A DNA stretch of 64,000 nucleotides from Lineus longissimus. Its lineage: Eukaryota; Nemertea; Pilidiophora; Heteronemertea; Lineidae. The position numbers and the translations under genes were made by a program. Location of the stretch: positions 11,333,501 to 11,397,500 of the forward strand of contig NC_088323.1 of assembly GCF_910592395.1 (NCBI RefSeq), given 5' to 3'. Shown here piece by piece: positions 54,220 to 64,000 of this stretch (its first letter is position 1; each line of letters begins with the position of its first letter). The notes under the pieces are model-generated. The model saw only the letters and a list, made by a program, of their open reading frames with translations, ran no database searches and was not told where the DNA came from.

Positions 54220-55660
54220 TAGCCCAAGCATCTTACATAATGTGTTGCATAATGGAAAACTATTTTTGTTGTCATACTCAAGAGTCATCTCTTTCATATC
54301 CATGCTTGGGTTGTGTTTTTACGATGACGAAAGGTGAGATAATTAGGTTTTACTCACCGAACCGGAAGTCGATCTGCTGCTCTTGGACCTCGCCAGACGG
54401 CACCAGTTTCCAATCCCAGTAGTCAAGTAGTGACTATCGAACACGGAAGTCCCCTCGGCAAGACGGCTTCAACGTACACAAGTCACGACCTCAGGCGTGG
54501 AGCGGCACTATATCCTCTGATTGGTAACACTCTGGATTATACGCCCAGAGGGCAAGATTATTTAAATCATGGTCGAGTTCGGTAAATTGTGGCGTTAAGC
54601 CAATATAAGCAGCACGTAGTGCTTCACACACATAATTGATATATATATATAACGGGTTGTTGCATAATTACAGAGGGTTAGCCTATCACTAGACCAAACG
54701 AAACGATGACGAAGTCAATGCTGGCCTAGTGATACTATTAGTGTCAAAGAGTAGTTCTGGAACTATATTCTGCAACAACGGAACGGGACGTCAAAAAGGG
54801 CGAGACTATTCTCATCTATAATCAGCGAGTGGACGTCCTAAAGGCGAGACTCTTAACAGTACTCATCTATATACTCGCAGCGATCCAGACATCACGGGCA
54901 CCATCTATCGACTATATGTTGCAGCAAACCTCGATAAAGCCAGGGTGATACTACTCTCACGAATAGACACAGTGTCGGTATCCTAGACAGCACGTTCCAA
55001 TCAATTCTTGGCCCATGACTCTAACCCCCTCCTCTATGTCAACAACAATCTAACACAGCCCTCTACTAACGGAGGGTAATACATCACACAAATGAAACTA
55101 TATCACGTTTCTAAATATAATTCTATTCTCTATGTAACTATTTTTTGGTTTTATAAATACTTAACGTCAACGATGTGCTTGAAGTTCTGAATTAAATCAA
55201 CCAAAAAACTACTTACAAAGGTGAGGCCTATTGGACAGAATAGGCCTATCGCGGTCCTTCAAGAAGACTACAGTGCCGCAAGGCACTTGTAGCGACCCAT
55301 TAAAAATCCTATAGAATAAAACTCCACATCACGCTCACAAAACAGGACTGCACAAAAACAGGACAACACTGAACGAACACGGCAGTGCAGTAAAAACGTC
55401 TTCTCAACTCCACGAAATATGGTCGACTAGGATTACGCCCAAAAACTCACTCAACCAGAACAAAATAATAATATTAATTTCAAAGTCCCGGCCCGCCTAC
55501 CCGACAGGCAGTGCGCGCTCCGGAACTGCTTACCGCAAGTGAAACAAAACATGGCGGGGCGGCGTCCGTAGAAACAGGTTGGCTGAATAAGTCCATAGTT
55601 ATCGGAATATGAATCAAAAACTTTGCAAGGGGCTACACTAAGACCGGGGCTACAAATACC
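54220..55660. other. Unassigned block, possible unrecognised element
   Basis: The composition differs from the flanks, with GC-rich patches and long AC-rich stretches. Two similar segments (GGGCGAGACTATTCTCATCT at about 54797 and AAAGGCGAGACTCTTAACAG at about 54840) follow one another. A small hairpin, AGTGCCGCAAGGCACT, lies at about 55270. No coding domain or clear termini were found. Confidence 0.35.
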
Positions 55661-55721
55661 CCATTTTACCTAAATCAATATCGGGTTTGTTTTGACGGCG
55701 ATTCCTGTTGATATGTTTCAG

Positions 55722-55917
55722 GTACAAGTAGTTCAAGTGTTCCCAAATCCACCTCAAGCATGACATTACCTGTGTCAAGCCCTTCCAGTCACTCCCAATT
55801 TGATGAAAGCACTGCCATGCAGGTGGCAACACCAGTGGTTGTTGTTGATGATCAGGTGACGCGACCATCTTCGGCCAGTCCACAAGATGTAGAAAAACGT
55901 TTAGATGATCTCACCAG
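55722..55917 (+). CDS. Likely internal exon of the unidentified host gene (exon C)
   Basis: An acceptor (TATGTTTCAG) and a consensus donor (CCAG|GTAAGG) bound 196 bp. Only the phase-1 frame is open through it, and it exits in phase 2. The product is Ser/Thr-rich (TSSSSVPKSTSSMTLPVSSP, then FDESTAMQVATPVVVVDDQ) and ends DVEKRLDDLTR, which could begin a helix. The entry phase matches the exit phase of exons A and B. No family is recognised; the segment is probably a disordered linker. Confidence 0.6.
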
Positions 55918-56007
55918 GTAAGGCATCATCTGCTACTACACTGGACTGAAAAAGACCTAGTGATTTCACTTTTGTGGGAGAACATCCCTTACAAAAAAGG
56001 ATATCAA

Positions 56008-56205
56008 ATTCACCATGGTGAATTCTAAATTCCTTACTATGATGAATTCAGTGTCTACCATGGTTAGAATTTACCACAGTGGTGAATAAAGAATTAACCA
56101 TGCTTGCCATAGTGAAATATTTTTCCATCCCAATTAACCATAGTGAATTGCAGTTTGTTTACCATGGTTAATTGTAGATTTACTATGGTGATAGTTTTCC
56201 CTAAG
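56008..56205. repeat. Cluster of near-palindromic CCATGG/ATTCACCATGGTGAAT motifs
   Basis: About eight variants of TTCACCATGGTGAA or TTAACCATGGTTAA, in both orientations and spaced 15-35 bp apart, fill 200 bp. They could form many alternative hairpins. Confidence 0.75.
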
Positions 56206-56802
56206 GGATATTTGGAGGGACATGTTGGCAATGTCTGCATTTTAATCTCTTTGGGTTTCTTGGGCTTCAAATTGAAACCAAAATACCACCCTTGTTTCTT
56301 ATTTCTGGGGAGAGACAAAAATGTTTTGTTTTTTTATGCTTCAATATTTTGAGATGATTCCTGAATTGGCATTCATCTAAAAAAATTACATGACAACATA
56401 TCAACAATACCACCTACAAACAGTTCCAATTGAGGGCAATCTACTCAACTACCAAACTGATTGGGGTTTATTCGGCTGTACAAGTTCTTCATTATTATTC
56501 TTATTAATTGTGTTCATTAACGTTGGCACAGCATACTAATGGTACAGCGTGGTTGCCCACAAACAGAAATTTATAAACACACATTCAGAGGCAAGAGTGG
56601 GTGCAATGAATATTCAGTGCAGTTGTTGTTGAGCTAGCGAAGTTGTTCACCGATGATTACACCCGAGCTTAAAAAAACAGCCAGTGCGCATGCCAAGAGT
56701 GGCTAATTGACAGCGTTCCTAGAGCTCATGTATAGATGTGTGAATTCAACATTATTCAAGGAGTTGTTAAAACCCCACCGTACCAGTTGAAAATATTCCT
56801 TT
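56206..56802. other. Unassigned DNA
   Basis: No gene or element end is recognised. Confidence 0.4.
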
Positions 56803-57790
56803 TGGGCTCACCGTAGGGGAGTCTATACAACACCGTTGTCCGTTGTTGTCGTCGTTGTTGTCTGTATCATGTTTCAAAAACAGTGGCCCGTTTCATGACC
56901 ACTTGAAACTTTGTACACGGTACCCCTCAAGTCAGGTGACCTCTGACACTGAATTTCGGTCAGATCTGATTCTTCCCTTGGCCACTATGCAGGGGGCAAA
57001 AAGTGGAAATCTAAAAAGTGCGATATCTCTCTTGTAAGAGACTCGTTTTCGATAACATTTTTATGGAAGGTTTTCCTAGCAAGGATAAATCACGTAAGGT
57101 TTTTGATTTGACCAATTTTCAAGGTAACAGAGGCCAAATGGCATAAATTGGCCGTTTGAGTGTAACTCTGGCATGTTTCTTGACCACTAAAGCTATTAAC
57201 TTAAAATTTGGTACACATGACTCCCTACGTCATGTGACCTCCGACAATGAATTTCGGAATGATCTGATTCTCGACTTGGACACCAGTAGGCCAAAACTAA
57301 AAAATGTAAAAAGTGCAATATCGCACTTATTAGTGACTTGTTTTCGATGATATTTTTTATGGTAGGTACTCAAGAGAAAGGATGCATCACATATTTTACG
57401 GGTTTTTGATTTGACCTAATTTTCAAGGTCACATATGTCAAATGGCATAAATTGGCCGTTTGAGTGTAATAATGGCACGTTTCTTTAGCACTAAAGCTAA
57501 CAACTTGAAACTTCGTCTACATGACCCTTTAGGTCAGATTACCTGCCACACCGAAATTTTTAAAAATATGATCTCGACTTGGCCACCAGGGGGCCAAAAC
57601 TGAAAATGTAAAAGATACAATATCTTGTTTATTAGTGACGTGTTTTCAATAATATTTTTGCCGAAAGGTACTCAAAGCAAGGATGCATCACATGTCATAC
57701 GGACTTTGATTGAACCTAGTGCATGTGTATATACTATACATGTAAAATGTTTCTTAACCAATTTCTATCCACGAAATATCCATGGCCTTT
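56803..57790 (+). mobile_element. Helentron-like H1 element, 3' terminus damaged
   Basis: The copy starts GGGCTCACCGTAGGGGAGTC with a short GTC/GTT run and carries about three core monomers. Its 3' end keeps only ATATCCATGGCCTTTTT, lacking TACGGTGAGC. It abuts the start of repeat X copy 2. Confidence 0.72.
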
Positions 57791-58451
57791 TTAGATACGC
57801 TGGCTTCCAGCGGAGCTTATGGTTTGTACTGGAGCTGGCAAAAAGTAGTTCCAGCAAAATAGTTGCCTTTTCATCCGAATTTGCTGTAGCTGAGCCAGAA
57901 AATGTGCCAGGATACCAATATTTTGAACGCTTGTTTCGATAGGATTATAGGTATTCACAGCAGAAAGACTAAACGCCCCGTAATTGGCAGTAATTGGCAG
58001 ATTTGACCAGACGACAATTTCCAGCTTAAAAAGTGGCAAAACGGCCTCATCATACCTGTCTCTGTAATGTACTGAAAGGCCCTACACATAAGGCATTGCA
58101 GCCGAGGCTGATAAAATGAAGCCATTTTGCGAATGTATATAGAGTGAGTACGTTCGCTTCAAAACATATTTCCAATCTAAATTTTTCATAACGAGCAGTT
58201 AGAAAGTAGTACATGTATTTCCCTATATTTTGATTCTCAATGTCAAAATGTCGTTTTGTGGGGTTATGTTGTCTAATTCTGATTAATATTGCCGATAAAA
58301 GACACGTAGAGAAACCCAGATTCATGCGCTCAGTTCACCTATGTACGGTGGAAGTTTTGACAGAAAACCAGGGTGATTTTTCTCTGTATTTTCTCTTCAT
58401 TTGCTGTACAATTGGCCATGACAACTGATATTTGAAAAGTCATAGTATAGA

Positions 58452-59962
58452 ATCCCTCACCGAAAGGCAGTGTGATATCAGTCAGGATTCAGTCAGGTTG
58501 CAGTGTTACCTCACATTTTTATGGCAGTGTTGAAATCAGTGGAAAGCAGTCATAGGGAGTGTTTTTCAGTCACGCAATACCAAAGCATACAGTTATACAG
58601 CAATCAAAAATAGAGGTTAGGGAGTCATAAGCAGTGGTAAGACAGTCAAAATCAGTGGTAAGGCAGTCAAAAGCAGTGCTCATTTAAATATTTAGGCTGA
58701 CTGATTTCCACTGCTTTTGACACTGAAAATGACTCCCCACTATGCATCATGCACAGGGCTGGCAGTGGGGTTCAGTGTTAATTTAAATATTTCGCAGCAC
58801 ACTGAATCCACACTGAAACACCACTGATTTTGACTGCCATTTCCAAAACCTCTTGGAGGGAGCAGTCATTTTCAGTGTTAATATGAATAATTTATTTAAT
58901 GGCATGCAGGCACGGATGCCGAGAGAGGTTTGGGGGACGTGACCCCCTGTGCTGATGACAACCAAAGAAATTGTTCGAAAAAGCAAAAACTTCTAGCGAA
59001 CTGTTACTTTTGCTGTCCTATTTTAGATGGTGTGTTTGCGTCCAATATGGCAGTGATGACGTCATCTGCACAAATAGAGGACATCGCCATTGCATGATGA
59101 CGTGACACAGTAAAAAGATGACAAATTCACGTCCTTGACCTACGTCATTGCAAACTTTGTCATAATGACAGTGGTCAGATGGGTTACTAGACAATTGAAA
59201 CGACACATGGCACGTAGCTACTGTCAGTGATGTCAGGGATTAAAGCTAGATCAAATTGACGTCCAAATAAAGTAACTGCACGGGGCCTGTAGAATAATGA
59301 TCTAACTGATTGATGTGTATTGAGCTCCCATGCAGATAATTTGCAGTGTATGCATACATTACAATTAACACCTATAGGGCCTACAGCCTTCTTGATTTGC
59401 TGAAAATACAACTTCAGTGTCTGTCTAGATTACCCTTTTTGCATTCATTTGGCTCATTATGTGTTCCAATTCAAACTGACTAAAACTCCCCTCTTCTCAT
59501 ATTGAAATTCGGGTAAATATCAAGAAATATGAAGAGCTACCATGATTTCTTGAATGTTTGACTATCAAATTCAAACTTACTAGCTTCCTGTCTCAGGTTG
59601 CATTATGGGTGATATTTAACACTGAATTTGACTGCAATTACCACTGCTTTACACTGCCATCAAGTCTTAATCTCAACAGTCATAAAGCAGTGGTTTTCAG
59701 TCATGTTGAAAATGCCACGGGATTTGATCAGAGATGGAGAAGTGGAAATCAGTGGTCTTTCAGTCATAGGCAGTGTTTTTGAAATACGTCGTTCATAATG
59801 ATATGCAAGTGGCAGTGCTTTGCAGTGGTCTTTCAGTCAAAATCAGTGGTTTTAAAACATTAAGAAAAAATGATATGCCTAAGACAGTCATATGCAGTGG
59901 GGGTTTCAGTCGAAAGCAGTGTGATGCAGTCATTTTCAGTGCACTGCCTTTCGGTGAGGGAT
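58452..59962. mobile_element. 1507-bp TIR element rich in CAGTG/CAGTCA motifs, AT duplicated
   Basis: Perfect 19-bp inverted termini CCCTCACCGAAAGGCAGTG border 58454-59960. The dinucleotide AT flanks both sides, and the empty site in copy 1 (about 39995) has one AT. Each arm is packed with short CAGTG, CAGTCA and GCAGTCAAAA motifs in both orientations. No transposase is visible. The superfamily is unknown. Confidence 0.88.
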
Positions 59963-60540
59963 GACTCCCGTAACTTTCTACATAGGAAGTGTTACCGTTT
60001 TTGGCTTTCTGTCTCGTTAAATTTGTTCAGTCATTGAATCGAAGTTGAAGATCAAAACACACATGAACGCCATAGGCCTAGTACATTTTATACACAAAAA
60101 ACGGTGTTGCAAAAAATTCTTCCCAATCATCAGAATGAAATAATCGTAATAGGCCTACTTCACAATTATCTATTACACATAAATATAACAACTACAGGAG
60201 AATGACTTTGAAATCCAAACAAAACTTTGTTATAATAATAGCCTCTTTGTATTTATAAATATCATCGGCATAATCAAAATAAACCCGAACGCTAGATGAA
60301 GAAACATGGCGGACCGCTTCACAAGAAGTTGATGTTTTCTCATGTTTCTTGTCAAAATAACAATGATATCGTACACCTTTACACTGGTCAGAGTACACAA
60401 ATGATAGCGACGAAGTAGTCTGCTGGAATTGCGAGGTATTTTTAATGAACAATAAAACTGTCATTCTCAGTCTTTACGGAAAACGTGAGGAGCTGCATGA
60501 ACTGGGCCTACATTATTTACCATACATTACAGTTACATAA

Positions 60541-61680
60541 TAATAAATAATAATAAATTTACATTTATACCCGCAAAATCCAATTTAGAATTGCTCTAAT
60601 GCGGTCCAAAACAAGTTCGAAAAAGGTGCGTTTTAAGACCCCGTCTGAAGATTTGCTCACTAACTGCATTATGCAGATCAGGACTGAGGCTATTCCACAG
60701 CCTGCATGCTTGGACTGTGAAGCTCCTGCCACCATATGTCCGAAGGCGAAACCTGCGGATCCTGAGAAGACATTGTCGTCAGACCTCAACGATCGTCCAG
60801 GCACATACAATGGCAGGAGTTCTGAGATGTAAGTGGGTGAAAGTCCCTTCAGAGATTTAAAGACTAGTAGAAGAACCTTGAATTGGAATCTCTGGTGAAC
60901 AGGTAGCCAGTGGAGAGACCTAAGGACTGGGGTCATGTAGTCAGATTTACGTGACCTTGTAACTATGCGTGCAGCAAGATTTTGCACTTTTTGGAACTTA
61001 TTCAACACCTTATCTTCAATGCCAACAAGCAGACTATTGCAGTAGTCCAACCTGGATATTACTGTTGAGTGAACAAGAAGTTTAGTGGCAGCCTCTGTCA
61101 GAAACCTTCGCATGCGTCCAATATTTCTGAGTTGAAATGTTGCACACTGAACCACCCGGTTCACGTGAACACATAGACAGTGTCTGATCGAACATGACCC
61201 CAAGGTTTCTGACAGGGTCTGCTGTAACAATAACCTCCGTGCCAGCAACTGACAGGGTATGAATGTTAAGTGAGTTCAGAGAATTTTGTGACCCAAAGAG
61301 CTTGACTTCAGTCTTGGCAGGATTGCCCTTAAGTTTGTTCTCGGTCGGCCATTTCTGGACAGAGTGAAGACAGTCCTCAAGATGGAGTATCCGCTGGTCC
61401 GCCGAGCGAATCGGTAGGGCGATATATAGCTGGGTGTCATCAGCATAACCATGGCGGAGAGTGAATCCTTGGTCAATAAGATGTCCTAGCGGTAAGATAT
61501 AAATGAGAAACAGAATAGGGCCAAGCACAGATCCCTGAGGCACACTATAAGACAGTTCCCGGGCCGTTGGACGAGTGTCACTGATCTGGACGCATTGGGT
61601 TCTGTTTGTCAAATAAGATCTAAACCACTCTAGCGCAGGACCACGTATGCCTATTAGCCGTTCAAGTCGATCAAGGAGAC
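60541..61680 (-). mobile_element. 5'-truncated CR1/L2-type LINE, minus strand
   Basis: On the minus strand the insert encodes the end of a non-LTR reverse transcriptase and finishes in an ATT-repeat tail at 60541-60565. Comparison with copy 1 of repeat X (junction near 42236) shows exactly where it entered. About seven target bases (CCCGATA) are missing and no duplication is seen. Confidence 0.85.
60565..61680 (-). pseudogene. LINE reverse transcriptase C-terminal half (frameshifted)
   Basis: The first part, above about 61090, contains WFRSYLTNRTQCVQI, VPQGSVLGPILFLIY and the catalytic HGYADDTQLY. The second part, in another frame (60565-61248), has HSTVISRLDYCNSLLVGI, RSLHWLPVHQRFQFKVLLLV and the SPTYISELL tail typical of CR1/L2-like RTs. 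The frame break lies around 61100-61200. The N-terminal RT fingers and endonuclease are missing through 5' truncation. Confidence 0.85.
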
Positions 61681-62026
61681 ACCGGTACATGAACAAATGC
61701 AATAGGGCCTACACTGCAACATATGTGCAGGGAAGTAGAGCATGCATTGCAAGCCATGTGTCCAAACTCTACAAAGGTGAATGTTAGTAAATAAGGGTGA
61801 ACTTTTTCAAATTTAACTTTATTTTATCCCCCCCCCTCCACCAGTTCACTAGTTTTTCACAAAAGTTTTGATCTTTCTTTGTACATATATTGTACATTTA
61901 TTTTACCTTACCACCAACATGAACAGCAAGCCATACAGGGTTGTATATCCTCTCACGGTTTTCGCGTATCAGCACAGACTACTCATTGTTTTTGTAACAT
62001 AATCGGGAATGTTAATAATAAATATT

Positions 62027-62811
62027 GGTCGTCGCGAGAGCAGACCCTTATTGTCAGGTTCTGTCATTATGTTTGTGGCAGCATGTGCCTAGCAACCATG
62101 CCTAGCAACGGGCATTTTACACTAAAAAATATCTTTAAAATCATTTTTTTTAAAATTTGGTTCCGAGGAATTGTTTGCAGTACATTCAGCCTCTTTGTCA
62201 CCAATTTTGAGACAAATCGGAGTAAAAGTGTAGACGCTGAATCGATTTGTTTCAGGTCCGTTTAGCTAAATGGCGAGATTGACTATGAATGAAGATAGTT
62301 TTAGCCCTAGGATGCTCGGCAGTTGTTGAATTGAAATGCAAATTGCGTTGCCAGTATTTGTCCTATTGTAATAAAACTTAAGTTTTCATTAAAGTTCGTT
62401 ATCTTGTTCATTAAGTCCTTCGTCTCATGTAAAATGCGAAATGAATAAAATTATTAACTGGGAGCTCAAAATTGATGAGCGTGTATACGTAGCATGCAGG
62501 AATGTTGTGCTGGCCAGCGAGCAGTATGGTGAGTTTCTTCACAAAGCTACGTGTCTTTATCGATGATGTATGAAGAAACTACGAAGACCCAATGTAAGCA
62601 GTAGTAATCTAATCTGTAATACTCTCAAATTTCAACGAAATCAATCAAGTATTTGCCGAGAAATTAGAAATTACGCACAACTTTACAGGATCGCTTCAGC
62701 CATAATAATGACATTAATGTCCATGCAAATGAGGACTGTCACTTGCTCGTCAATACCGAGCAGCTAATCACGTGGGCATAATTATGATAATAAGGTACAG
62801 CGGTGGAAAAA
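62027..62811. other. Unassigned DNA
   Basis: No gene is recognised. GCCTAGCAACCATGCCTAGC near 62087 is a short direct repeat. Confidence 0.4.
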
Positions 62812-62846
62812 TTCAAATTCAAATTCAAATTCTTTATTACTCTAAA
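62812..62846 (-). repeat. AATTTGAATTTGAATTTGAA tail, LINE 3' end
   Basis: On the minus strand this is AATAAAGAATTTGAATTTGA repeated, a simple-repeat 3' tail like that seen on the plus strand at about 20757. It likely terminates a minus-strand LINE, possibly the one whose C-terminus lies at 63495-63966. Confidence 0.55.
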
Positions 62847-63494
62847 ACGCTAAATAGTCTGGTTCTCTGACCTCGATCTCCGGGCTTTTGGTAGGGTTTA
62901 GGAACGGGTCAGGTAAGAACAACTGTCTACAAATAACACGGAAGAAAAGAGGAGTGTTATTTTTAGATTCAGCCATTGTTGTAATTTCCCGAGCCAATTA
63001 TCGTTTTACGGTCGAATTGAGCGCTGTATCTGTCCTAGGGTTATGCACTATTATTGAACACATCATTCTACACTGTAGAAATACCGGAATTACTCTTAAA
63101 ATGCGCGATTACGGTTATTTTATGTTTCAGACAAAGGGGTTTCCCCATATAATGACGTCACTTTTAGCGATATTGTCATTTTCGCAAAAGTACGATTTGG
63201 GACGCTAAACCTTGACCGATTGCGTTGGTTTTTGCAGGATAGGTTGTTTATAATATTAAAAAAAATTAGGCATAAGAATTTTTGTGGAAATGGTGGTTTA
63301 AGCTATTGTTCTATTTATAGATTTTTGTTATTGCCTGACCTACGACAGCGAGAGTGAGGTCAGGAGCCCAGACTATAAAACGCCCACTAGGGGCCAACGG
63401 TTACATAAAATAATTACAAAATATACAATATAAAGTTACAGGGTATACAAAATAAGATCACAAATATTTGAAGACAAAAACATAATAATGGAAA

Positions 63495-63966
63495 TCAGGA
63501 CAATATAGAGTTACGCAGTTTAAAGAACTCGTTGATAATCGCAGCAGAGGGAGGTGAAGGATTTTTCAGAAAAATTGTAGTCAGATCCGACAGAGACAGA
63601 AAATGGAGATCACTTCTATTACAACTGCAATGAGTTTTGCTGTTTTGACGCATATTTAGGGCACACCGCAAGGAAGTGAAAATCATCCTCAACCTCCCCT
63701 GACTTGCAAACCTCACACTTTCTTAGACTACAGTGTCTCCCAGTTTTGATTCTTAGACAATGGGCTTCCAGCATTAATTTTGTGATACAAGCCCTGTGTT
63801 TCACTGATTTAATATCATTTAAATATGTTTGAAGTTCAAATGAAAACATAAGATTACTATACATCGAGTTTTTTATTTGTTGCGCTTTCACCAAAAATTT
63901 CATGTTGACAAATATCTCTAATCGTTTACTGGGCATTAGAGTAGAATATTTTCCAGTTATCCACAT
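63495..63966 (-). pseudogene. LINE ORF2 C-terminal zinc domain, partial
   Basis: The frame contains SVKHRACITKLMLEAHCLRI, KTGRHCSLRKCEVCKSGEVE and DDFHFLAVCPKY. This is the conserved C-terminal CxxC...H...C segment after the RT of many LINEs. The upstream RT would lie beyond the right edge of the window. Whether this copy is intact cannot be judged; it is called as a fragment. Confidence 0.65.
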
Positions 63967-64000
63967 TAATATTCATTTGATCAAGCCATAGGTACCCCAA

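Larger units (their letters stand above)
57796..62026 (+). repeat. Paralogous repeat X, copy 2 (with TIR element and LINE insertions)
   Basis: The backbone matches 39353-44093. It lacks the H1 and H2 insertions of copy 1 but carries a 1.5-kb TIR element (58454-59960) and a truncated LINE (60541-61680). Similarity stops after AATGTTAATAATAAATAT in both copies. Confidence 0.75.

Noticed and set aside
1-64000. CRISPR arrays, rRNA or tRNA genes, bacterial operons
   Set aside because: None were seen. Tandem arrays here lack the spacer/repeat pattern of CRISPR, and all gene structure is eukaryotic.

Overview
This 64 kb window is nuclear DNA of a multicellular animal, most likely a marine invertebrate. 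It has introns with canonical splice signals and no prokaryotic gene layout. It is dense with eukaryotic transposable elements: BEL/Pao, DIRS-like, Penelope-like, LINE, piggyBac, TIR DNA elements and Helentron-like elements. A RAG1/RAG2-like transposon fits a deuterostome such as a hemichordate, echinoderm or lancelet best. RAG-like elements are also known from some molluscs and nemerteans, so the species cannot be fixed from sequence alone.

Layout. 1-8.3 kb: old repeats and non-autonomous TIR elements, one with an 8-bp target duplication. 8.4-14.1 kb: a BEL/Pao LTR retrotransposon on the minus strand with an intact 1780-codon gag-pol frame and a truncated 3' LTR. 14-17.7 kb: AT-rich unassigned DNA. 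17.8-18.6 kb: the 3' end of a Penelope-like element (RT tail plus GIY-YIG endonuclease). 18.75-26.64 kb: a DIRS-like tyrosine-recombinase retroelement on the minus strand with inverted termini and an internal complementary region; two younger insertions interrupt it. 27.2-29.5 kb: Helentron-like family H2.

The centrepiece is 30251-36862, a RAG-like (ProtoRAG-type) transposon. It has 14-bp terminal inverted repeats starting CAC/CAT, a 5-bp target duplication (AAATA), a RAG1-like gene on the plus strand and a convergent RAG2-like gene on the minus strand. The RAG1-like gene keeps all three DDE residues and the zinc ligands of the core, but carries stops, frameshifts and a 943-bp MITE, so this copy is dead. 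The RAG2-like gene has kelch repeats and a frameshifted C-terminal PHD-finger remnant. The transposon sits inside an older Helentron-like element (H1), which itself lies 36 bp downstream of a likely host exon.

Three plus-strand exons (29773-30000, 50478-50600, 55722-55917) have good splice signals and chain in phase. They suggest one unidentified host gene whose roughly 20-kb intron holds the RAG transposon. Two paralogous repeats (39.35-44.09 kb and 57.80-62.03 kb) carry different insertions, so each serves as the other's empty site. This fixes the exact ends of an H1 element, an H2 element, a 1.5-kb TIR element and a 5'-truncated LINE. The right end holds the C-terminal part of another LINE, running off the window.
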